Assembly: GCA_910589265.1 (NCBI GenBank)
Contig: CAJUTQ010000074.1
Location: 62,001 to 126,000 of the forward strand
Length of the DNA: 64,000 nt
Source of the DNA: an uncultured Lachnospiraceae bacterium
GTDB lineage: Bacteria > Bacillota > Clostridia > Lachnospirales > Lachnospiraceae
Direction: 5' to 3'
Positions within the stretch are counted from its first letter, which is position 1. Every line of letters begins with the position of its first letter. The notes below the pieces were generated by a model that was not told the DNA's origin, searched no databases, and was given only the letters and a program-made list of their open reading frames with translations. Made by a program: the position numbers and the translations under genes. Of this stretch, positions 8,235 through 16,240 are shown piece by piece.

Positions 8235-9377
8235 TTATCCTTTCAAATAACCTCTTATTTCATCTATAACAAAACAAGATAGTCTTTCATTCATATAGGG
8301 ATGAATAGGCAAAGATAATACCGTTTTACATAAATTTTCTGTTACCGATAAATCATTCCCTAAAAAGGGATATGGTTGAAAAGCTTTTTGTACATGCATC
8401 GGTTTAGAATAATAAATCATACTAGGAATACCTTTACTCTGCAAATAAGATTTCAATCCATTGCGCTGCTCTTCACTGTCTAATTGAATTGTATATTGTG
8501 CCCAACTTGAGCTAACATTTGCTTTTAAATTAGGAACATTTACAATATCTTTCAAACCTTCTGTATACTTTTTTGCCCACAGGTTAATATCTTTCAATTC
8601 ATATTCTATAAATGCATTTAATTTTACTTGAAGAATAGCCGCCTGAATGGTGTCTAATCTGGAGTTCACCCCAATTTTAACATTATCGTATTTATCTTTA
8701 CCTTTTCCATGTATTCTTAAAGAGCTTAAAAGCTCTGCTGTTTGATCGTCGTTTGTAAATATAGCTCCTCCATCTCCATAGCACCCCAAAGGTTTTGCAG
8801 GAAAAAAACTAGTTGTGGATATGTCACCAAAGGAGCAAGCTTTTTGCTCTCCGATAGCTCCCCCAAATCCTTGGGCGCCATCCTCCAAAACTTTTAACCC
8901 ATATTTATTTGCTATCCTTCTTATTCCATAAAAATCTGCTGGCTGTCCAAAAAGATCCACAGCAATAATTACTTTAGGAATGTACTCGTTCTCTTCTATT
9001 ACCCTTTGAATGGCTATTTCTAGTTTTTCTACATCTATATTATACGTATCCTTATCTACATCTACAAAAACTGGTGTCGCCCCTTCATAAGATACTACCT
9101 CTCCACTCGAAAAAAAAGTAAAATCAGGAACAAATACTACATCTCTAGGTCCAATATCCCAAGCCATTAAGGCTAAACTTAAAGCGTCCGTCCCATTAGC
9201 GCAGGTAATGCAATGCTTTTGTCCTACATATTTTGCTAAAGACTGTTCTAATTCCTCAACCTCCTTTCCCATAATAAAATTTGTATTATTAAGAATCTCT
9301 TGAATTTTTTGATCCATTTCTTTCTTTAACTTTTGATACTGTGTTTTTAAATCTCTAAATTCCATATAAGTTACCAT
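8235..9377 (-). CDS. wbpE: WbpE-like DegT/DnrJ/EryC1/StrS aminotransferase
   Basis: A PLP-dependent sugar aminotransferase of about 380 residues. The PLP lysine lies in SFFPAKPLGCYGDGGA, with the upstream EDGAQGFG segment. The start MEFRDLKTQY and overall length match WbpE/WlbC, which puts the 3-amino group on UDP-2-acetamido-3-keto-glucuronate with glutamate as donor. The ATG at 9377 is placed behind AGGA; another at 9365 gives the canonical N-terminus, and a longer frame to 9413 has no binding site. With the WbpB-like (27434-28507), WbpD-like and WbpI-like genes it completes most of a 2,3-diacetamido uronic acid route. Confidence 0.87.
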   Translation of the reverse strand: MVTYMEFRDLKTQYQKLKKEMDQKIQEILNNTNFIMGKEVEELEQSLAKYVGQKHCITCANGTDALSLALMAWDIGPRDVVFVPDFTFFSSGEVVSYEGATPVFVDVDKDTYNIDVEKLEIAIQRVIEENEYIPKVIIAVDLFGQPADFYGIRRIANKYGLKVLEDGAQGFGGAIGEQKACSFGDISTTSFFPAKPLGCYGDGGAIFTNDDQTAELLSSLRIHGKGKDKYDNVKIGVNSRLDTIQAAILQVKLNAFIEYELKDINLWAKKYTEGLKDIVNVPNLKANVSSSWAQYTIQLDSEEQRNGLKSYLQSKGIPSMIYYSKPMHVQKAFQPYPFLGNDLSVTENLCKTVLSLPIHPYMNERLSCFVIDEIRGYLKG

Positions 9378-9441
9378 ACCTTTCCTATCGCTTACAAAAT
9401 TCGGAGGATTCATACAAGCAACCCTTTAAACATATATTACA

Positions 9442-11343
9442 TTATTTTAACATATTTCTATACCTTTGTGCCTGATCATGAAAAATAGTCTGCCACATTT
9501 CCAAGCAAAAAAATCCCCAGAGATTTCTTGCAAAAGTATTCTCTGTATCAATTTTTTTCAGTACAACTTTATTATTGATAAATCTTCTGTCTTTTGCTTT
9601 TTGAGAAGATAACATATCAAGTATAAAATCTCTTGCCTCTTTTTTTGCCCATCTTGCAAAGGGAGTTGGAAAACCCATCTTATCTTTTCTATCCATTACC
9701 TTTGAAGGAACATACTTACTCATGGCTTCTCTTAATAAATATTTCATCCTTCCATCTTTAAATTTAATATCAGCTGGTATAGTTGCTGCAAATTCCACTA
9801 ACTTTTTGTCTAAAAAAGGAACTCTTGATTCAATCCCATGTGCCATGCTCATTCGATCTTCTACTTGCAATAAAGCTGGAAGAAGTGTTTTAAAGTCAAA
9901 ATGAGTCATTCGATCTAAATAAGCGTCCTTGTCCACATTCTCTGCAATAAATAGTCGTTTGTAAGAGGTATATGGGTCATAATCCCCAAGCTCTTCTTTA
10001 TAAATACAATCTTCCATCTCAGGGGCGCGATTAATAAGGCGATAATATCGTGTATTAGATGGTTCAAATAGCCCTTGTCTCCAAAAGCTTTTTATCATTG
10101 GTTTATAATTTTTTAAACTAATGAGATTAGGAATAATCGACTCATACGTAACTACAAACTTCCCTGAATTCATTGTACCATCTAAAGCGCCTTTAATACA
10201 CTGTTCAAAATAAGCCACCAAATATCTTGCATATCCCCCAAATATTTCATCTCCTCCCTGCCCTCCTAATACCACTTTTCGATGCTCACTGGCCAATTTA
10301 GAAACCATGTATTGAGAAAAGGAACCTGGGCCTGCAATAGGAGTATCTAAATGATAAATTACTTTTCCTATATTTTCTATGAAATCATGAGCTGTTATAT
10401 CAATTTGGTAAAGCTTGAACTGTTTTTCATCTGCAACTGCTTGAGCATATAAGCTTTCATCATACTCAGGACTAATGCTAAACTTTCCTGTAAATCCTTC
10501 AAAATTACCATGAAGTAAATCTGATGCTAATGCTGAAGTAATAGAAGAATCCACTCCTCCGCTAACATATCCGCCAACAGGGACGTCACTTCGTATATGA
10601 TATTTAATGGAATCATGAAAACACTGCTCTAATCTTTCCTGAAAATATTTCTCTGTATGGTAGCTATCTGCACGGTAATATACCTGCCAGTACCGTTCCT
10701 TTTTTATTTCTCCATTTTGAATTACAATAGAATATGCGGGACGCAATTCATAAATATTTTGGAATAAGGTCCTTCCATCAAGGCAAAATTGAAATACGAT
10801 ATAATCACTAAAGGCTTTTCTATCTGTCTCTATAGATTTTAAAAAGGGGAGTAGGGCCTTAGCCTCAGAGGAAAAATAAAAGGTATCTCCCTCTGAATAA
10901 TAATAAAATGGTTTTATTCCAAAGGGATCTCTTGCACAAAAAAGTTTTTGTTCTTTTTCATCCCACAGTGCAAAAGCAAACATTCCACAAAAATGGTTTA
11001 CACAGTCTTCTCCCCATTTCCTATAAGCATGAAGAACTACTTCCGTATCACTATTTGTCTTACAAACCAATCCCAACTCTTTATTTAATTCTCTATAATT
11101 ATAAATCTCCCCATTAAAGCAGACCCAATTTCCCTCTTCATCCCTCATTGGCTGCTTCCCATTATCTAAATCAATAATACTTAAACGTCTATGGGCAAAA
11201 CCAACAATATTATTTTCGTGAATCCAAATTCCTTCCCCATCTGGTCCTCTATGAGCCTGAATCTCATTCATTACCTGCAATTTTCTTTCTAGATTATTCA
11301 CTTTATTTCTTTTATAATTGTATATTCCTGCAATTGAACACAT
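9442..11343 (-). CDS. asnB: Asparagine synthase (glutamine-hydrolysing)-type amidotransferase, copy 2
   Basis: A 633-residue protein with catalytic Cys2 (MCSIAG), HRGPDGEG (31-38), FNGEIYNY (76-83) and the ATP PP-loop SGGVDSSI (261-268). It carries the GGQGGDEIFGGY segment, whereas the other two copies in the window have DGQGADEQLAGY, so it belongs to a different subfamily. The gene begins at the A shared with the stop codon of the WbpI-like gene (TAATG), so epimerisation and amidation enzymes are coupled. It probably amidates the carboxylate of the hexosaminuronic acid made by its neighbours; asparagine synthesis cannot be excluded from sequence alone. Confidence 0.9.
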   Translation of the reverse strand: MCSIAGIYNYKRNKVNNLERKLQVMNEIQAHRGPDGEGIWIHENNIVGFAHRRLSIIDLDNGKQPMRDEEGNWVCFNGEIYNYRELNKELGLVCKTNSDTEVVLHAYRKWGEDCVNHFCGMFAFALWDEKEQKLFCARDPFGIKPFYYYSEGDTFYFSSEAKALLPFLKSIETDRKAFSDYIVFQFCLDGRTLFQNIYELRPAYSIVIQNGEIKKERYWQVYYRADSYHTEKYFQERLEQCFHDSIKYHIRSDVPVGGYVSGGVDSSITSALASDLLHGNFEGFTGKFSISPEYDESLYAQAVADEKQFKLYQIDITAHDFIENIGKVIYHLDTPIAGPGSFSQYMVSKLASEHRKVVLGGQGGDEIFGGYARYLVAYFEQCIKGALDGTMNSGKFVVTYESIIPNLISLKNYKPMIKSFWRQGLFEPSNTRYYRLINRAPEMEDCIYKEELGDYDPYTSYKRLFIAENVDKDAYLDRMTHFDFKTLLPALLQVEDRMSMAHGIESRVPFLDKKLVEFAATIPADIKFKDGRMKYLLREAMSKYVPSKVMDRKDKMGFPTPFARWAKKEARDFILDMLSSQKAKDRRFINNKVVLKKIDTENTFARNLWGFFCLEMWQTIFHDQAQRYRNMLK

Positions 11344-12431
11344 TATGAAACCTCACTTAAAATTTGGCAAATTATTTTCGCCGAATTACCATTCCCATAT
11401 ACCTTAGGTCTTTTTTGTCCCATGGACTTCACATGAACTTTTTCAAGTATATCTTTCTTATCTGCTTTTGAAAGTATATTAAAATTATCAATCAATGTCT
11501 CTACCCACTCTGTCTGATCTCGAATCGTTACTGTATCTGTTTCTAACAAGTAAGCTTCCTTTTGTAATCCTCCAGAATCTGTAATTACTTTCAAAGCATT
11601 TCTCGTAAAATACAACATATCAAGATAGCCAATTGGCTCAGTAAAAATGATATTTTTATACTCTTTATCATTTATTAAATGTTTAATTAATGGTTTTGTT
11701 CTTGGATGCACTGGGAAAATTACTCCAGCTTCTAATTCTTCCAATGCATCTAATATTTCTTTAAGCTTATACATATGATCTGTATTTTCCGCTCTATGGA
11801 TTGTAGCTAAATACCAGTTAGGCAGTTTCTTAACCTCCTGTTTAAATATCCCATAAAGGTGAGAGAAATAATATTCTGCAGAATGCTTTTCTATTTCTTT
11901 TGCATAAAACATAACTGCATCACACATTACATCTCCTATTTGGAAAACACCTTCTGTCAATCCTTCCTTTTTCAAATTCTCCACTGCTGTTTCTGTAGGA
12001 CAGAATAATAAGGTAGATAAATGATCTGTCAGTATACGATTTTGTTCTTCAGGCATTACTTTATTATAAGATCGAAGCCCTGCCTCGACATGGACAACTG
12101 GTATTAAAATTTTTGAAGCTGCAAGAGCCCCTGCAATGGTTGAATTAGTATCTCCATAAACCATTAAATAATCTGGTTTTTCCTCCATTAAAACTTCCTC
12201 AATTTTCATCAACATGTTTCCAGTCTGTTTAGCATGACTGCCTGATCCAACTGCCAAGTTATAGTCTGGCTTTGGAATATGCAATTCGTTAAAAAAGATA
12301 TCTGACATTGCTACATCATAATGCTGTCCTGTATGTATCAGAATCTCCTCATGTTCCTTCCTTAACTCCCTGGATACTGCAGCAGCTTTAATAAACTGGG
12401 GCCGTGCTCCAATTACAGTAATAATTTTCAT
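11343..12431 (-). CDS. wbpI: WbpI-like UDP-N-acetylglucosamine(3NAcA) 2-epimerase
   Basis: A 362-residue GT-B-like epimerase with the WecB/WbpI hallmarks GARPQFIKAAAVSREL at the N-terminus, GQHYD near 37-41, GDTNST, HVEAGLRS and DSGGLQKEA. The MSDIFFNELHIPKPDYNL segment resembles WbpI, which converts UDP-GlcNAc3NAcA to the manno form, more than WecB (UDP-GlcNAc 2-epimerase), but the two are hard to tell apart from sequence. It is followed directly by asparagine synthase copy 2. Full length and intact. Confidence 0.88.
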   Translation of the reverse strand: MKIITVIGARPQFIKAAAVSRELRKEHEEILIHTGQHYDVAMSDIFFNELHIPKPDYNLAVGSGSHAKQTGNMLMKIEEVLMEEKPDYLMVYGDTNSTIAGALAASKILIPVVHVEAGLRSYNKVMPEEQNRILTDHLSTLLFCPTETAVENLKKEGLTEGVFQIGDVMCDAVMFYAKEIEKHSAEYYFSHLYGIFKQEVKKLPNWYLATIHRAENTDHMYKLKEILDALEELEAGVIFPVHPRTKPLIKHLINDKEYKNIIFTEPIGYLDMLYFTRNALKVITDSGGLQKEAYLLETDTVTIRDQTEWVETLIDNFNILSKADKKDILEKVHVKSMGQKRPKVYGNGNSAKIICQILSEVS

Positions 12432-12444
12432 TGCATGCCTCCTT

Positions 12445-13572
12445 TTAGTTTATATTATTTGTCCTTTTATTCTCTAAGTATTCCTTCATATTGCTATCTA
12501 CAAACTGAACAAGCCACCTATAGTTTAATTCATATTTGTCCATAATGTCACAATACGTCCTTTCTGACATGTCCTCCAAATAATCATTATCCATTATTTT
12601 CTGAAAAACATATTCAATATTGCTAAAATCTTTTTTTAACATAATGTAATGCCTATCTGGCTCTAATATTCCTGAATAATTGCCTTCATATAATATCAAA
12701 ACTGTTTTTAAAGAAATAGCCTCAAATATTTTAGGGGAAATTTGATTCATTTTAATGGATCCCTCATAATTTTTTAATATTTTTTCATATAACTCTTCAT
12801 AAGACATATTTGGATGTGTAGACATTAGAGAAATTACTTTTTTTCTTATTTTCCCCTTATCATCAAAGATATTTGCTCCACTTTCTGTTCCTAAGGTGCA
12901 CTTACAATTTGCCAGCCATTTTAGCCACTCTTCGTTATAAATACGCTTCTCCTCTTTCCACTCAATATCACAATTTTCTATTTCTCTTTTCCTACACTCC
13001 TCTTTCATTTTTATACCTATATTCAGCTTTTCATATGCCAGCGTTCCGTACCATCTTCCCAACGTCCTTCCCCGATATCCAATTAAAATATTCCTATTCT
13101 TTATTTTTGGAACTTGTTTCTTATATTCCTTCATCTCATCTGATATATATCCCGTTAATATATTGTAAAAAGAAACATTAGGAAATCGTCTCTTAGAATA
13201 AACAGATGAAATATATTTTTCAGGAACTACTGTATAAACCATTTGAATTCCTAATTTTTCTATCGCTTTTCTTGTTACCTCTGTATAATCGTAATCATCT
13301 TGAATAAACAATACCTTTAATCCTTTAAATTTTTTTAGTGCCTTTTCATATGATTTTGAAAGGTGTCTTTTTACACATACTCGAATAGAATAAAATATAA
13401 TAATTGCATCAAACTTCTCCAACTCTTTGGTGCCACAATTTCTATTTTCAGTAGCAGGAGTATAAATAATTTCATTGATAGAATATTTTTGAAACATTTC
13501 CATATAATTTTTTATAGTAAAAACATGGTTAGATTTTTCATCATATAATATATTAACCTTAAACATTCCCAT
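12445..13572 (-). CDS. CgeB-like putative glycosyltransferase (stand-alone form)
   Basis: A 375-residue protein of GT-B character that closely matches the C-terminal half of the fused protein at 16241-18655 over its whole length. Shared blocks include KSNHVFTIKNY, IQDDYDYTEVTRKAIEKLG, GYRGR, LGTESGANIFDD and SPKIFEAISLKTVLILYEG. The last resembles the nucleotide-sugar motif of CgeB and GT4 enzymes, so transferase activity is inferred; donor and acceptor are unknown. It lacks the basic C-terminal tail that the two related proteins carry. An alternative start lies two codons in (13566). Confidence 0.7.
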   Translation of the reverse strand: MGMFKVNILYDEKSNHVFTIKNYMEMFQKYSINEIIYTPATENRNCGTKELEKFDAIIIFYSIRVCVKRHLSKSYEKALKKFKGLKVLFIQDDYDYTEVTRKAIEKLGIQMVYTVVPEKYISSVYSKRRFPNVSFYNILTGYISDEMKEYKKQVPKIKNRNILIGYRGRTLGRWYGTLAYEKLNIGIKMKEECRKREIENCDIEWKEEKRIYNEEWLKWLANCKCTLGTESGANIFDDKGKIRKKVISLMSTHPNMSYEELYEKILKNYEGSIKMNQISPKIFEAISLKTVLILYEGNYSGILEPDRHYIMLKKDFSNIEYVFQKIMDNDYLEDMSERTYCDIMDKYELNYRWLVQFVDSNMKEYLENKRTNNIN

Positions 13573-13604
13573 TTGCCTATCTTTCTTTTTTCATTTACCT
13601 ACTG

Positions 13605-14645
13605 TTAAGGATTTTCCTTTCTAATTATTATTGAATCAATATTTGCTCCGCTTCCAACCTCTGGTTTATCAACCCTTATACGAACTTTACATTCTGGTTG
13701 GCTTGGAACAAACTTTATGAGTATCTTTCCATCAAAATCATTTATTTTCTCTCCTTTATAAGATGCTGGAATTTCAAACTCTTTTCCATCTAATATTCCT
13801 GCATTTTCACTCTCTACATAAAATTTAGCTGGTCCAACGTTCCCTGAAGAAAATACTTGATATTCTATAATATACAAACTACCTGAATCACAATTTGAAA
13901 ACGTCCATTCCGTTTGTATATTAATATCATCATTGGGATAGCTTAAACCATAATCTAAAAAAGAAGAAATGCCCAATTCCATACCATCTACTCTTACATC
14001 CTCGCTATTTTCATCTTTCTTTCCAATCTCTAGTTGGCGAAACTTTTCCAAATCAATTTGAGGGTAAACGAAAACCTCTGCCTCCTTCTCCTTCTTCCCA
14101 TAAGATTTAAAGTTCTTCAAACTTTCTACAAAATAGTGTTCTTCCATACGCCTTTTATTTTCTACTGCTTCCCCTGAAGAATATCTATCTAATGATTTGT
14201 CCCACACAACCATTCCCTCTAAGGCAGCCTCTAGACTTTCTATTATCTCCTCAAAAGAAAGTATAACGCCATCCTTTTGAAAATATCCCGCCATTGTAAC
14301 ATCTATAAAATGCCACTTTTCATCCCAGTAGGCTTCTATACAAGCATGCCCCCCTGACGATACACTAGGAAAATCATACAAATTCATTTGATATACATCT
14401 ACATTGATATACTCTAACAATTTCACAGCAATTTGAGCTCTTGCACCACATAATCCCTTTCTCCCTCCAAGCCACCCATATATATCATTATATACAGACA
14501 TGGAGGAATCATAATCATTTTCCCTGTTTGAAATATTCTCTGAAATCCACTTACAAATAGCTAATACCTTCTCCTCCTCTGACATTTCTTCTGTACAAAT
14601 CGTACTTGTTAAATTTGCAGCCCAAAAATTATGTACTGTATTCAC
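13605..14645 (-). CDS. Transglutaminase-like protein, catalytic part (continues the 14642-14875 reading frame)
   Basis: A 346-residue open frame with a transglutaminase-like core: C66 in GLCGARAQ, H100 in GGHACIEAYW and D115 in HFIDVT, so the Cys-His-Asp triad is intact. A beta-rich C-terminal region (about 180-345) ends with a segment that may be a jelly-roll, binding-type domain. It aligns end to end with residues ~85-426 of the paralogue at 14923-16185 but lacks the membrane anchor, which lies in the -1-related frame just upstream. It can be joined by a -1 slip at A-AAA-AAG (14651-14645) or start independently at GTG 14645, which overlaps the upstream TGA. Function in a glycan cluster is unknown: cross-linking, amidase or peptidase activity are all possible. 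Confidence 0.8.
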   Translation of the reverse strand: MNTVHNFWAANLTSTICTEEMSEEEKVLAICKWISENISNRENDYDSSMSVYNDIYGWLGGRKGLCGARAQIAVKLLEYINVDVYQMNLYDFPSVSSGGHACIEAYWDEKWHFIDVTMAGYFQKDGVILSFEEIIESLEAALEGMVVWDKSLDRYSSGEAVENKRRMEEHYFVESLKNFKSYGKKEKEAEVFVYPQIDLEKFRQLEIGKKDENSEDVRVDGMELGISSFLDYGLSYPNDDINIQTEWTFSNCDSGSLYIIEYQVFSSGNVGPAKFYVESENAGILDGKEFEIPASYKGEKINDFDGKILIKFVPSQPECKVRIRVDKPEVGSGANIDSIIIRKENP

Positions 14646-14875
14646 TTTTTTTCTAATCTTTCCATTTGATTAGCCATATTATTTAATGTTGATTGAATAC
14701 TATGAAAGTCAACCCCTTGTACATTATATTCTTCTATCTCATCAATTACCTTTTCCTTTGATTGATTTATAACATTAATACTATTTATATATATGTTAAA
14801 TAATTGAAGTATTAATATACAGCCTAATACCCCCCCCCTCCGCATACAATGAGCTGTAATAATTTTTTTCCTCAT
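14642..14875 (-). CDS. N-terminal membrane anchor of the interrupted transglutaminase-like gene
   Basis: This short frame encodes one hydrophobic segment (GVLGCILILQLFNIYI) followed by a coiled-coil-like stretch that ends in RLEKK and a TGA stop. It matches the layout of the first ~85 residues of the paralogue at 14923-16185. The ATG at 14875 follows AAGGACAA well; an upstream ATG at 14902 has no binding site. A G9 tract (14830-14838) lies in its 5' part and the stop falls immediately after A-AAA-AAG. Joined by a -1 shift, the product would be about 420 residues, like the intact paralogue. A true frameshift mutation or sequencing error would give the same picture. Confidence 0.65.
   Translation of the reverse strand: MRKKIITAHCMRRGGVLGCILILQLFNIYINSINVINQSKEKVIDEIEEYNVQGVDFHSIQSTLNNMANQMERLEKK
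14645..14651 (-). other. A-AAA-AAG slippery heptamer before TGA (possible -1 frameshift site)
   Basis: On the minus strand the codons GAA AAA AAG TGA contain the classical bacterial -1 slippery heptamer A-AAA-AAG, known from dnaX. Slipping back by one base continues into GTG AAT ACA, the frame of the transglutaminase core. The run is seven A's; eight would also restore a single frame. I did not see a strong downstream hairpin or a good internal Shine-Dalgarno at dnaX-like distance. Confidence 0.5.
14830..14838 (-). repeat. Poly-G tract of 9 in the transglutaminase gene 5' region
   Basis: Nine consecutive C on the plus strand (G9 in the coding strand) within the codons for Arg-Gly-Gly just before the membrane segment. 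At the present length the frame is open up to the TGA at 14642. Such tracts in coding sequence are classical sites of slipped-strand phase variation. Confidence 0.75.
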
Positions 14876-14922
14876 TTTGTCCTTACACCTTTCCCAACTC
14901 ATGTCTTAAATATATCTGTCTT

Positions 14923-16185
14923 TTACTGTACCTTTCCTTTCTCTAGTATAATAGAATCAATATCTGCCCCACATCCAACTTCTGTGTTATCAAATCTTAT
15001 ACGAATTACACAATGGGATTGTTCTGGAATAAACTTAATGACAATTTCACCATTAAAATTATCTATTATTTCTCCTTTGTAAGATGTAGGAATTTCAAAT
15101 TCTTTTCCCTCTGTTACCTCTGCATTTTCACTTTCCACATAAAATTTAGCTGGTCCAATATTTCCTGAACTATAAATATTATACTTTATATAATAAGGGA
15201 CATCTTTTTCACAATTGACAAAAGCCCATTCAGTCTGTATATTAACATCCGTGCTTGGTTGACTTAAGCCATATGGTAAGTACTGGGACATATTGAATTT
15301 CATACCATCTGTTCTCACATCTTCACTGCTTCCATCTATCTCCCCGATTTTAATGATGCTGTTTTCCCCCATATCAACTTTAGGATAAACAAAAACAACT
15401 GTTTTTTTATCTTTTTTTCCATAAGAACGAAAGCCTTGTAAATTTTCTATTGTATAATATTTTTTCATTAAGCTATCATAAAGACTATCTACTTCTAATG
15501 TACCTTTGTCTAATTTTGGTTCCCATATCTTCATCCCCTCTATGGCTACTTGGGGATCTCTTAAAATCTCATCAAAAGATAATATCTCTCCCTGAGATGT
15601 AAAATATCCCGCCCAAGTTACATCTATATAATGCCATTTATCATCCCAATAGGCCTCTATACAACTATGACCTAATGAGGCATCAGGAAAATCGTATAAA
15701 TTAATTTGGTACGCATCAACATTAATATATTTCAACATTTCAGTTGCAATTTGAGCCCTTGCACCACATAGGCCACTTCTACTGGCAAGCCATCCGTAAG
15801 CATCATTATATACGGATGCCAATTTATCCCATTCATATTCTCTATTTGATATGTTTTCTGATACCCATTGACATATTGCAAGAACTTTTTGCTCTTCATT
15901 CATTTCTCCATCACAAATAGAGGATACTAAATTTGCTGTTAAAAAACTATTTGTACTATTAATCTTACTTTCAACTCTTTGTATATAAGAATACATTGTA
16001 TCGATTTTTGTACTAATATTATCTAGTTTTTCATTTTCCAATTGACTAATAGCACTATTAGAATCTTTGTAAACATCTTTATATAAATTAATAATCAAAA
16101 GCATACTTATACATGCAAAAATACCCCCACCCACCCATCTCAGCCATTTACCTAATTCTCTCTTTTCCACACCATGCTCCTTCAT
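14923..16185 (-). CDS. Membrane-anchored transglutaminase-like protein (intact paralogue)
   Basis: About 420 residues from the ATG at 16185, which follows AAAGGAG; the GTG at 16203 is less well placed. One membrane segment (GGGIFACISMLLIINLY) is followed by a coiled-coil-like stretch, then the transglutaminase-like core with Cys in GLCGARAQ, His in LGHSCIEAYW and Asp in HYIDVT, then a beta-rich C-terminal half. The topology suggests an N-terminal anchor with the catalytic part outside the cell. It is the full-length counterpart of the interrupted gene just downstream. Its place among glycosyltransferases suggests it modifies or attaches the block A polymer; substrate unknown. Confidence 0.82.
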   Translation of the reverse strand: MKEHGVEKRELGKWLRWVGGGIFACISMLLIINLYKDVYKDSNSAISQLENEKLDNISTKIDTMYSYIQRVESKINSTNSFLTANLVSSICDGEMNEEQKVLAICQWVSENISNREYEWDKLASVYNDAYGWLASRSGLCGARAQIATEMLKYINVDAYQINLYDFPDASLGHSCIEAYWDDKWHYIDVTWAGYFTSQGEILSFDEILRDPQVAIEGMKIWEPKLDKGTLEVDSLYDSLMKKYYTIENLQGFRSYGKKDKKTVVFVYPKVDMGENSIIKIGEIDGSSEDVRTDGMKFNMSQYLPYGLSQPSTDVNIQTEWAFVNCEKDVPYYIKYNIYSSGNIGPAKFYVESENAEVTEGKEFEIPTSYKGEIIDNFNGEIVIKFIPEQSHCVIRIRFDNTEVGCGADIDSIILEKGKVQ

Positions 16186-16240
16186 GCAATCTCCTTTTCT
16201 CACTTAACATAAATTCTCTTTATAAACTCTTGTGTTCATG

